A stretch of DNA of 64,000 nt, from contig CM060201.1 in assembly GCA_030562195.1 (NCBI GenBank), positions 23,976,067 through 24,040,066 of the forward strand. The letters run 5' to 3'. Below the pieces are notes generated by a model. That model ran no database searches and was not told the origin of the DNA. It saw only the letters and a list, made by a program, of their open reading frames with translations. Position 1 is the stretch's first letter, and every line of letters begins with the position of its first letter. Below are positions 12,466 to 24,196 of this stretch, one piece after another. The stretch is from Nipponacmea schrenckii (Eukaryota; Mollusca; Gastropoda; Lottiidae). Made by a program: the position numbers and the translations under genes.

Positions 12466-12981
12466 TATTTATATATAATTTAATAAGAAAAATAAATAAA
12501 TTAATTCAGGAATTAAAAATTTAATCTAATATCATATAAAAGAGACAATTTTTATAAGTAAGCTTTGTAAAAAAAGACTTTTTTTTTAAACATTTTCTGT
12601 CATCAACCAATCCATAAGAAGTTATTTATGATTCTGTTTATTGAAATAACACTCAAAGGGAAATTTTCAAAAATAGTCTCTTAATGAAGGGGTCTCTTGA
12701 GAGGATTGGGTCAACTGCAGACCTTTTTTTCGCCAGTTTTCCAGGCTTTCGACAAGTTAATGGCCTTCACTCTTTCACTTCAATTTGCAGTAGCATATTG
12801 GAAGTAAAACAAATTGAATAAAAGATTTAAACAAAGACTAAATAATTAATATGAGACTTTTTAATAAACTCTAAAAAATAAAAAAATAAATCAAATCATT
12901 GTTTTTATACTAAAATATCATTCGCTTATTCACATTATATCACAGACCAGGTTGGCACTTAATCAGTCTGATGAAGTGAGA

Positions 12982-14486
<1,505 letters not shown>

Positions 14487-14524
14487 TGGTGTTGGACAAT
14501 CAGCATACCGACTTTAGCTGATTA

Positions 14525-15484
14525 CTGTAGAGAAAATGAAACAAACTATAAGATTTGAGTTATTTGATCAAAGAAAAAAATTCAGTCCGATGAAATACCA
14601 AAATAATATGTATGTATATTATGTGTTTTATACCTACAAGAATTTGATACTTTTCAAGCAAATTATAGATACCTGTAAACTATAGTCAAAGCAAACTAAT
14701 AAAGTCTTGAATTTTATCTATATGTACTGAGGCCGGAATTGAAATAGCAGACACAAAGTAATACTGTTAGTTGTAGATTGTCTTTGTTGTGTGGATAAAA
14801 ATAAATAGACTGCATAACAATATGACTTGAAAAGAGAAATGTGTGTCTTTTTAATGTTAACTAAATACCAAAAAAAATATTGTGATCAACGCAAAGATAA
14901 TCTTAGACTAACAGTACTTTTTGTGTTTTTTTTGTTTTTTTTTTACTTTATTCATTGAAAAAATCAGTATAAAAATGTATAAGGCCAAACGATCATTGTT
15001 GTTAGAACTGCGTACATAATAAATGTATATTACCGGTATGTCAAATAATGCAATTGATAGGCCTATCATCTATAACTTATCTCATAGTATACCATCCACA
15101 TAGCCTTTGAATAGTATATTGGTTTATAATATGATTATCAGTTATCAGCATATATAATATTACAACAAACATAAACCTTATTTCTAATGTGGATATAAAT
15201 TTAAAACAGTAGCAATAACTAAAAACCATACTTAAACATCCATGACTGATCTTGTTTACACCTGCCTATCAACAGACCATTTTAGAGAAATATCCTACAG
15301 CTAAAAAATATAGTCCCTGACTAGTAATGTAAAATACGATAAATCTTTAAAATTTCTATGTAAAATATAGCTAAATGAAATTGTACACAAATAAAATTAA
15401 AGACAATTTATAACTTTCTATGAATTTGTTTACAAATTGTTGTATTTCACTGCTTTCAAAAACTAAGGAAAGACAAAAACAAAA
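14525..15484. promoter_or_regulatory. Shared upstream region of the LIAT1-like gene and EXO5
   Basis: The two genes are transcribed away from each other, with about 1 kb between their coding starts. Part is LIAT1 leader intron, so the shared promoter is probably nearer 15200-15480. No TATA box or strong motif was picked out. The block at 14930-14945 is a T-run. Confidence 0.4.
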
Positions 15485-17258
15485 ATGGCGGATATCGAGG
15501 AGAAAAAAAATAACGAAAGCAATATAAATCAACAAATCTCTACGAACAATGATGAACATCAAGAATGGGACGATGAACTGGACGAAGATATACTTGCATT
15601 TTGTGATAATGTAGGTAAGAATATCGTATTGACTTTTGTTAATTTGTCATTTGCGACAGAAAAGGTAGCTCCAATATTCGCCAATTCTGAACAAACGAGA
15701 GTTACTTCCCTTCGTTTATTGGACATAGACTACAACTGTAATTCAAGACAAATCGCCCATTAGGCCGTTGTCAATTGATACAACTTAAATTGAAGTACCA
15801 TTTTCAAAAGAGAGAATTCTATTCTATGTGCGGACAAATGTGGGTCGCATAATATCTTGGGGCTAAAGGCTATTACCCCTTGCATCAATTTATTTGGTTT
15901 ATTTCCAGAGAAGGAAGAGATAAAGAAAAAATCAACAGAAGAGACGAAAACCCCTGGTGGAACAAAAGAAGACTTCCAGACGCCTTTACAGAGATTTAGA
16001 CCAGGCTATCTTTGGGTATCGGATCTTACCAAACAGAACTGGTGTGAACAACAGTTATATTATTCGTTCACTGTGCCTGGGGTTATTGTGGAAGATAAAC
16101 CTTCAATGAAAGAAGGATCCAGTCTGCATTTAGCTAGAGGTAGGCTAGACCGAAACCCTTGCCTATTCTTTAATATATAATTGACAGCTACCACATGGCT
16201 TTCATATTGCAAATATACCACTGGAAAAATATAAAATGTTACATAGCGAAGACGTGAGTTCTAATCTCGATCGGTGTTGAAAGTTCGATGACCTTGAACA
16301 AGTCATCTTCACTCAATTCCAGTCCACCCAGCTGTAAATGGGTATGGATAATCTGGGAAAGATCAATGCCAAGAGGTTTGGCCAAGGACCAGCTGGTAGA
16401 AAGGATCCCTGTCATGACGGACTTGTGAACGTAGATTGTTATCCTTGTAAAATATAGTTGTGTCTTTCTTTTTTCTTTCTTTCTAGCTCTTTCATTTCTA
16501 TCTTTCCAGAATTGGCAGTCCACGAACCAGTTCCAGTAAAAGTAACATCGAATGAAGATATTTGGGCTGTTAAGGTCCTGAATCTCCTGGGCACTGTTCA
16601 AGGTTTTCTCAACGGTGTCTGTTTGGCTAGGGAAGTCCCAATATTTGGAGCTCCCTATGGTAAAGGTGTGTTTTTTGTAGGCTTGATCGACGAGCTGCGG
16701 TTTGATCCAGAATTGTATACAGTCACATTATCGGAATTGAAAACCAAAACTTATAAATCGCCTCCAAGCAAAGCCCAAAAATCTCAACACAAGTTGCAAG
16801 TGTTGCTGTATAAGAAATTATTTGACGATTTGGTTAAAGGTCAGTTGTCCAAAGAGACAGTAGCCAGACATCTGCGTGTCAATCTTACGCGGGAGTTTGG
16901 TGATGACGTAACCAAAGAACTCGAAAAGCATTTGATAGATTTCAAAACTCTGAACCAGCTTCTGGACTATTTGTTTCAAAAATTCCAGGCCTTAACCTGC
17001 ATTAACCAACTGGAGATAGAATATGTTCATCAGGAGAGCAAAGAGACGTTATTTCATTCCTCCGTGGATTATGATGACGCAGAACTCGAAAGTCTTTTTG
17101 ATCATTATTTAAAATTCTGGAAGGGAGAGCGTGAAGTTCTTGGAGTAGACATTGAAGAGGCTTGGAAGTGTGGAAAATGTGATTTTTCTGATATTTGTGA
17201 GTGGCGAGAGAAGAAATCTCAGGAGTGTTCAAATAGGAATCGTCTCAAGCAAAAGTGA
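15485..17258 (+). CDS. EXO5: Exonuclease V (EXO5), Fe-S single-strand DNA exonuclease
   Basis: Exons 15485-15614, 15909-16139 and 16510-17258, all phase-1 junctions, give 369 residues, close to the human length of 373. EXO5 is a PD-(D/E)XK nuclease that digests single-stranded DNA in genome repair. The four cysteines that hold its 4Fe-4S cluster are present: C89 in NWCEQQ, and C341, C344 and C350 in KCGKCDFSDIC. The nuclease core is visible as D181 (GLIDELRF), E196 and K198 (SELKTK). The region around residues 121-135 reads ELAVHEPVPVKVTS once exons 2 and 3 are joined, as expected for the family. The start ATG has a good AAAATGG context and an acidic, disordered N-terminus follows. Intron 2 contains a SINE whose pyrimidine tail leads into the exon 3 acceptor. 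Confidence 0.95.
16248..16495 (+). mobile_element. SINE family 2, 3' part, in EXO5 intron 2
   Basis: Starts at a B-box-like GACGTGAGTTCTAATCTCGA, continues with ACCTTGAACAAGTCATCTTC, CACCCAGCTGTAAATGGGTA and GGCCAAGGACCAGCTGGTAG, and ends TTATCCTTGTAAAATATAG plus a TTTCTTTCTTT tail. Related copies: 22205-22440 (reverse, with A box), 42560-42750, 53500-53590 and 54540-54605. The tail lies 14-60 nt upstream of the exon 3 start at 16510. Confidence 0.85.
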
Positions 17259-17780
17259 AGTCAGAGACAACGGGATTATCTGCCTCATAGACACACGGTC
17301 CATCGTGATCGTATTTAGTCTAAACTGGGGTTACGAAAATTTACGAAAGTGACCGAGCAGTAACCGAATTCCTCGTTAGAAAACTATAGAAATGTTCATG
17401 GTTTCGAAGAGGCGTAGTCTTGCTCAAGAAGGTATTGTGATGACATGGGCATGTTTTCTCCCCCTATCATGATGTTTGGTATTTTATTGTTGACCGTTAC
17501 GATACCTGTACTGATAGTATTGATATTTCTTAACCAAAAAGATCGTAAAAGTCCATATTCTTTCAAACCCTGGTAATGATGTTCCAAAATAATGCAATTA
17601 GTATTTAAGTGAAACAAGTTTTATTAACAAATTATAAATAAATACAGTAAATCTTGCTCAGACGACCACCTTTATTAAGAGCCCACCTTCAATAAGCGAC
17701 CACAATAAAGTCCCCCCTACGAGTTTTCAATGTAAGTAGCGACTGAAGAAATAAATACAGTGCAAACCGATGTTCTGATT
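17259..17780. other. EXO5 3' region and pogo/Tigger-like terminus
   Basis: An AATAAA at about 17637 is a likely EXO5 polyadenylation signal. From about 17645, CAGTAAATCTTGCTCAGACG followed by ACCACCTTTATTAAGAG looks like a pogo/Tigger terminal repeat, with a second similar half (GCGACCACAATAAAG) at 17695. Confidence 0.5.
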
Positions 17781-19127
17781 TCAAACATAAGTATTTGCTC
17801 TTTCAATTTCATGATTTTTCGAAAACGAAACGTCTTCGTCAAGCGTTTCCATATCTCTGCCCTTCTCAATCGACAGAGGACGTCTGGTTTTGCTCCTTTG
17901 TGTACGAAACGACTTGGTTTTTGTACGATCAGTCTCAATCGATTCGATCAACAGTGTTGGCTCTTCGGGTAATTTGGTTCGAATTCGAAGCTTATAGAAA
18001 TTGTGACCGCCATCGACGTTTGATTTTAACCGATTGAGACTATTTCTGGTCATGAGTTCTTCGTGAAGTTGTTTCTGCTCATCAAAGTAAGACTCCATTG
18101 TAGATCGACTGAAGTCTGGAAATTCACCCTTTTTATTTGCCGCCTCTTGATGTCTTTTGTGTCGCTTTGTCGTGTGTTCAACAACATTAGAAAAGAAACT
18201 ACCGCCGGTATTGATTCGTGGTAAGCTAGCAGGAACCGTAGAATCAGATACTCTTGGAACTGCTTTTGATTTCGATTCATTTGGATTTACAAGAACAGGC
18301 ATCGAGAGAGTTTTACCAAAATGGGAACTCGTTTTTGTCACTTGTGACTGTCGGCGATTTGCCGTAAGGTTAAGTTTTCCCCAATGGCCGCTGTCGGCGG
18401 GGACTTCTTCCTCTCTGTAGGAGTTCAAGGTCTGCTGGACTAAATTAGAACGTTCTTCTGTCTCGTTTAGTTGTTTTTCCAAGGCGCTGTTAATCATTTC
18501 ATCAAATGATTTGATCGATTCACAAAGAGTTTTCTGGTTTCCAAACACTAGTGACCACTTGCGAAGGACATCTCGTTTTTGGCATTCAATGTTTGTTTTG
18601 GCTCTCACTACGTCTTTATCCACTTTGGCTAATTGTCTATCCAATATCTTCACTTCGTTTTTGTTGCTTCTGTAAATAACATCCCCGGTTTTACTTTTGG
18701 AGACGCTCAGAGCACCTTTCATTACCCTAATGATGTCCATAATCTTACTCTTGTCCGTATCGCCATCGATGGTGTATAGAGAGTCGACACAGGCATGCAT
18801 CTTTGGGTGATTGCTTGGGAACTGAAAAAGAAGAAATGAATATTCAAAAGTAAGTAATCAGTCTTCAGAATGATACTTTTGAAAGGAAATGTTCCAACTA
18901 AAAAAAATTAAATGTATAATTGGTAGTCGGTTGACTCGTAGAAAGATATTACTAGATTCCTCAAAACTCATAGCCAACGAACGTCGGATTCTAATCTTGA
19001 AAAGGAATACTGGTGGCCAAATTAGAAATATCAGTTAGTAAAGCTATCTCCCGACGACATCTTTTTAGAAATTGGTGCAAACCTTTGCAATGAAATGACA
19101 AATTTCCCTAAAATTTCTTACCACCAT
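17781..19127 (-). CDS. Unrecognised 348-residue, coiled-coil-prone protein
   Basis: A long frame occupies 18821-17781, preceded by a CTTTTTCAG acceptor. It stays open right up to that acceptor, so it is an internal or last exon. Upstream, ATGGTG at 19127-19122 is followed directly by a GTAAGA donor, and joining phase 0 to phase 0 gives MVFPSNHPKMHACVDS and 348 residues in all. Residues about 50-130 are charged and heptad-like (LDRQLAKVDKDVVRAKTNI), suggesting a coiled coil. The middle and C-terminal thirds are basic and Ser/Thr-rich, probably disordered. There is no signal peptide or membrane segment. I recognise no family. The first coding exon would hold only two codons, which is unusual but not rare in animals; starting instead at the internal ATG at 18800 is the alternative. 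Confidence 0.7.
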
Positions 19128-21233
19128 TTTGCTGATCAAAATCTGTGTCCTTTGTTTACGAACTCTACAACGTAAAGTGAATTACAGGTTCTCTAATCCA
19201 GATTTGGTCACGTTACTGGACAATCCTGATTAACGGACCACGATATCATCAGGTAATAATTCTTTATTCTCAGATCGACGTTTCTAACGATTTATTTACG
19301 TTAATCCGGATTATCTCGTTGAAAAATTGTCTGTAATTGCTATTAGCTATTATTGATTTGTTATAAACTGACACTGTTTATCTCGCCGTTAATATAGACC
19401 CAAACATAAACTTGCACACCCAATAAATAATTATGATAAAAGCCCTTATTCCCCAATTTTTCAGAAACTTTACCGTTATAGGCTCAAAACATTGAGTTGG
19501 ATGAATGTCGGATTATCACTATTATCTCAAATTGAAAGGTTTACGAGCTAAATCGTTGGCTTGCTTCACGATGTCAAGCTTGAGATACAAACTTCGTACG
19601 TTTACAATGAGTGCAATATCAACTATTCTTGTTTCACAGAATGCAGCTATTTGATTGGATTGTACGTCAGCGAATACAGCCAATCAGAGTCCTTGACATA
19701 AAAGGTGTCAACATTAAGCATTAAGACTTATTTTCGAAGCCGCTCATTTGTTGTATTCTCTAGCATACCATCCAATCAAATCGCTTCATTTACAAACTTC
19801 CATGATACCAGAAAGGTGACTATTGCAGTCTAGGTAGTGACGGACGCCGACGAATTAGTTCGCGATCCTGCCAATATGAAGACTGATGATCATCAAACGT
19901 TCCTCCGATTCAATATTATATCTTGACATTGTGAAGATGTTGTCTAATTTTGCGATCATTATTTGAGTGATAGTGGTCGTAAATTCCTAGCGCAAAACTC
20001 ACAAAGAAGATTGCACACTTATCAAGTGGTTCGATCAACACGGAGGGCAGATGCCAAGAACGCAACACGATCACACCATGTGCGCAACATGTACGCCGAT
20101 GATTGCAGATCTTGATAGGTCATAGGTTCAATTTGCAACTCACAAGTTACCCACCCTTGGATTATGTTATAAATTGACAAAAGTGATTTAGTTTGCATTA
20201 AGAACAAATGCAAATATATTTTTTGCAGCTACTTAGGGTGTAAGCGTACCATATGAGTTCTCTCTTGGTATATGTCGTGTTTATATATTTGGATATGTTA
20301 TAAAATATTCAAATAGAGCTGATATTAAACCTATTATAAATATAAATATTAAACCTTCTAAGATAGGTTTATTGTATTGATGACATGGAACAATATAAAA
20401 TAAAGAGTAATATACTGTACCTTTACATTCCTAGTTTGACTGTAATGGCCTCCAAGTGGTAGATTTGTATTTATGTGGTCGAAATTTTATTGAATTTTGT
20501 GTTCATATTATTTGCAACTATGTTTCAGATTGTGAAGCGCTTAGAGAAATTTTAATTAGATTTGCGTTATATAAATATTGTTAATAATAATTATAATAGA
20601 AAAAGTTATAAGGATATGCAAAACAGTTCTAGCACAGCTTGTTTACTTTTTACAGGGATGAAAAATCCGAAAGTTCATCACGACCTTTGCCGGGATTTAA
20701 AATTCATTTGACTGAACACTCTTCCTTTTGAGGTGTTTTCCATGCATATTCCAAAGTGAGCCTAAATTCGTCGTTTATGGTGGCTTAAAGTATCAATGAT
20801 ATTTAATCCAATACAAGTCTGGGTATTTGATATTGATATAATAGGATAATCGTATTATAAAACTTATAGTAGACTTGTTGGCTCGCTGGAGATTTTTATA
20901 TTTGATATTATCTACTTGAACATATACTGGCAACGTCAAAACGACACACCTTTGATTTGAACCTAGACTGTAATTTGGTATGAAATACCGTTATAAAACA
21001 TGAAATCAACTAGATTGGTAGAAATTTTATTTCTGTGAATATTTACCATGGATATATAGTTGTCTGAAATTTGAGGTGATATTTGAAAGCGCTAGAAAAA
21101 TTAGTTTGCGACGTAACAGTTTGAAAATTGTTATGGATTAAAATGATTCTTGAGACACCGCTGAAATAAACGAATACTTTCATGGATAAATTGACGAAAC
21201 ACGATTATAAGTTGAGATAATGGAATTTTCAGC
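19128..21233. other. Divergent intergenic region between two unrecognised genes
   Basis: Several CCAAT/ATTGG motifs cluster at about 19650-19790, including GATTGGATTGTACGTCAGCG, CAGCCAATCAGAG and CATCCAATCAAATC, the last pairing with TTTGATTGGAT as an inverted repeat. This resembles promoter sequence. A TACAGGTTCTCTAATCCAGA stretch near 19180 may be another degraded pogo-like end. From 20200 onward it is AT-rich with nothing recognised. A possible leader-exon acceptor, AATTTTCAG, ends at 21232. Confidence 0.45.
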
Positions 21234-22052
21234 ATGAATATCAACGGAATAAAAATTCGGAGTTCCTGCCGGGATGTGAAACTTTTGAGCAAAAGAGAGC
21301 AATTAGAACCAGACCGTCCTACATCTGTTACTCATGATTATTACGATAAATGGGCCAGGAGGCATAATCCTGATACAGAGACCGACTCGGATTCTGCAGG
21401 CAATAATAATTCTCCAAGACTATACAAACGTGAATCTGGTGTAAGAAAAACCGTGTTTAGTGCTATACCACCAGAAAAATATTTACGACCGGAGAGTAAG
21501 ATTCGCCGCATAATCTACCGTCCAGAATCTTGTTGTTTTGCAACTATATCTGAGCATGAGCATATTGATAATTCAAGACTGTCCAAATCGTCTTTAGGGT
21601 TCGAAATGAAACCCTCGTTCGGTGTTATACCTAAAGACAACAGCCATCATATTATGTTGGAAGATGTGACGAACTTGCGTAAAAAGCGAAGCTCGTTGAA
21701 TGATCAAGCTGTTCCATTGCACATGAGCAGCGCCACTTTGAATTTCACCGAGAACACTGTTTTAAGGGGTGATAAATATATGTTTATTAATCAACTTTAT
21801 AAACGTCTCAAGGAAAATAAATCGGCAGTTCGATACTCGATGAACGAAAGTCAAAAACTGAATCTGATCAAACCACAAAAGAATAACGAGAAATCCGTTT
21901 CTAGAGCACAATTGATAGACTTTTCTGAAATCAAACATATTTTGTCACTTAGAAGAGAGAAACTGGAAAAAGAACGACTTGAAAATTTGAAGAAAAGTGA
22001 CTTGATGACGTTTACTGTTCCGTTTCGTAAAGCACGTAAAGTGAAGTTTTAA
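21234..22052 (+). CDS. Unrecognised 272-residue basic protein, single coding exon
   Basis: An uninterrupted frame starts with ATG two bases after an AATTTTCAG acceptor-like site and has an in-frame stop shortly upstream, so the start is plausible. The N-terminal third carries DYYDKWARRHNPDTETDSD, an aromatic-basic stretch leading into an acidic patch. The C-terminus is strongly basic and probably helical (LRREKLEKERLENLKK, then FRKARKVKF at the end). No membrane segment, signal peptide, zinc site or known domain was seen. Codon use looks like that of the neighbouring genes. It diverges from the gene at 17781-19127 across a 2.1-kb gap. The length of the frame, 819 nt in AT-rich DNA, makes chance unlikely. 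Confidence 0.72.
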   Translation: MNINGIKIRSSCRDVKLLSKREQLEPDRPTSVTHDYYDKWARRHNPDTETDSDSAGNNNSPRLYKRESGVRKTVFSAIPPEKYLRPESKIRRIIYRPESCCFATISEHEHIDNSRLSKSSLGFEMKPSFGVIPKDNSHHIMLEDVTNLRKKRSSLNDQAVPLHMSSATLNFTENTVLRGDKYMFINQLYKRLKENKSAVRYSMNESQKLNLIKPQKNNEKSVSRAQLIDFSEIKHILSLRREKLEKERLENLKKSDLMTFTVPFRKARKVKF

Positions 22053-22204
22053 TCGTTCATTATTTTTTGTAGATTTGAATATTACATTTTTCTGTGCATT
22101 TACATTAATTTCTAGCAGCACCCATTACAAAACATATTATAACTTCTATTTTACGATAAATATTGATCTTAAGAATGATTTTGTTTGAAACTCAAAAGAA
22201 GGAA

Positions 22205-22442
22205 AGAAAGAACCATATTTTACAATGATAACAACAGGTTCTACAAGCTGGTCCTTGGCCAAACCTCTTGGCATTGATCTTTCCCGGATTATCCGCACCC
22301 ATTAACAGCTGGTTGGACTGGAATTGTGAGTGAAGATGACTTATTCAAGGTCATAGGATCGAGATCAGAACTCACGTCCGACATTTTCAACGTATCCAAC
22401 GTTAAGAACCAACACTCTTACCGCTGTGCTATAGAACCCCAC
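22205..22442 (-). mobile_element. SINE family 2, near full length, minus strand
   Basis: On the minus strand the head reads GGTTCTATAGCACAGCGGTA, a tRNA A-box-like start, followed by GTTGGTTCTTAACG and a B-box-like GACGTGAGTTCTGATCTCGA. The body matches the copies at 16248 and 42560, and the tail ends TTCTTTCTTTCC. This copy shows that the family is tRNA-derived. Confidence 0.83.
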
Positions 22443-22735
22443 TAGAGAAGCATATGTGACAAGCATTTGGCAAGGTCAAGATCAAGGTTACACAATAACT
22501 TCTTGATGCTTCTGGATAACTTTTCGATCACTATGCACTATGATATTGAGAAACTATTTCTCAAGGTCACAAGGGCATATATAAATCTGATTTCTCAAGT
22601 ACATAACACAACCAAATTTCATACAAAATATTTTTAATATCGCAAAACATTTTATCAATCACATCAAATTATATCACAAATTCACGAAGACGGGGTATAC
22701 AATATTTATATTATTGTAGTATAATACTGAGAATT

Positions 22736-23304
22736 AAACCCCGTTTACACTACAAAATTGATCCGTTCTCGGAACGGTTCTCAGAACGGTACTGATGAAT
22801 TTTGTGTAATGTAAATGGTCGAGCGTTCTTAGAACGGTTGCAAGTCTGGCCCATCTCGAAGAGGTGATCTCGGAACAGTTCTCAGAATGCCCCCCCAAAA
22901 AATTTCGATGGGGGGGCAAAAATATCCCGTAATTCGATTAATTTTGAAATAAAGGTATATGAATGATAACAGTTTTTTTATTTTGAAATAGTTTGCCCCC
23001 CAACCTAAAATTTGTTCCCGCGCCCCTGTCTCAGACCGGACTGGATAAATTGTTTTAATGTAAACGAGAAGCGTGCCGAGAACAGATCACTGCGCGTGAG
23101 CATTGACCGACCTTCACCTTTTCCCGCAGAATTTGATCATTATCAAAAGCCATTTTTTATATCATCCGGATTACATAAACGTCTATATTTACCTCTTTTA
23201 TGAAGAGTCCCATAATAATGCGTCTGAGAGCGATCAGCCGTTTAAATTATTATTTTGGAACTGTTCTCGGCACGCTTGTTATATTGTTGGTGTAAACGGG
23301 GTAA
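22736..23304. mobile_element. Non-autonomous DNA element with CCCCGTTTACAC ends
   Basis: Left end ACCCCGTTTACACTA at about 22738; right end TGGTGTAAACGGGGT at about 23290-23303. Subterminal GATCCGTTCTCGGAACGGTT at the left is matched by GGAACTGTTCTCGGCACGCT near the right. A low-complexity C/G insert (CCCCCCC with GGGGGGG, 22888-22917) forms a small hairpin. No transposase frame is seen. The superfamily is uncertain; a hAT-type element is one possibility. Confidence 0.65.
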
Positions 23305-23369
23305 ATTTATGATTTTAACTGGTCCGGACCGAGAACCGAACGCTGTGTAGCGGCCAAGTGTAATCGGGG

Positions 23370-23955
23370 CTCTATTCGCCATGGTCATCTCCACACAACG
23401 TGGGTCACTAAAATACTGAGAACTATTTGCCATGATTATCAAAACATAACGTGGGTCACTATAATACTGAGAACTATTTGCCATGATTATCAAAACATAA
23501 CGTGGGTCACTATAATACTGAGAACTATTTGTCATGATTATCTAAACATAACGTGGGTCACTATAATACTGAGAACTATTTGCCATGATTATCTAAACAT
23601 AACTTGGGTCACTATAATACTGAGAACTATTTGTCATGATTATCTAAACATAACTTGGGTCACTATAATACTGAGAACTATTTGTCATGATTATCAAAAC
23701 ATTATGAGGGTTACTAAAATACTGAGAACTTTTTGCAGCGATTATCAAAACATAACTTGGGTCACTATAATACTGAGAACTATTTGCTGTGATTTTCTAA
23801 ACATAACGTGGGTCATTATAATACTGAGAACTATTTGCCATGATTATCAAAACATAACGTGGGTCACTATAATACTGAGAACTATTTGCCATGATGTTTC
23901 AATATAATGTTAAGAACTTTTTGCAACGATTGTCTAAACACAACGTGGATCACTA
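23370..23955. repeat. 51-bp minisatellite, about 11 copies
   Basis: The unit runs AATACTGAGAACTATTTGCC, ATGATTATCAAAACATAACG, TGGGTCACTAT. Its length is a multiple of three, which explains the artificial open frames on both strands here. Copies decay toward the right end. Confidence 0.93.
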
Positions 23956-24196
23956 TAATAGTTCTAAAACATGATGCAGAGTAAAAATCTCAAATATTTA
24001 GTCACATTTTTCTGAAGACTTATGAAGAATCATTCGACAATTTCAGGCATTTTTCGTACAACTGAGCAAGAGAATTAATCCGTAGAAGATTACTGTTTTA
24101 AAGACATAGCCTATAGAAATATGCGTAGGTTATTAGATAATATTATATATAGTATAGTATTCGATCTTTCAGCACTCGGATTACCTCAGTGGTCGA

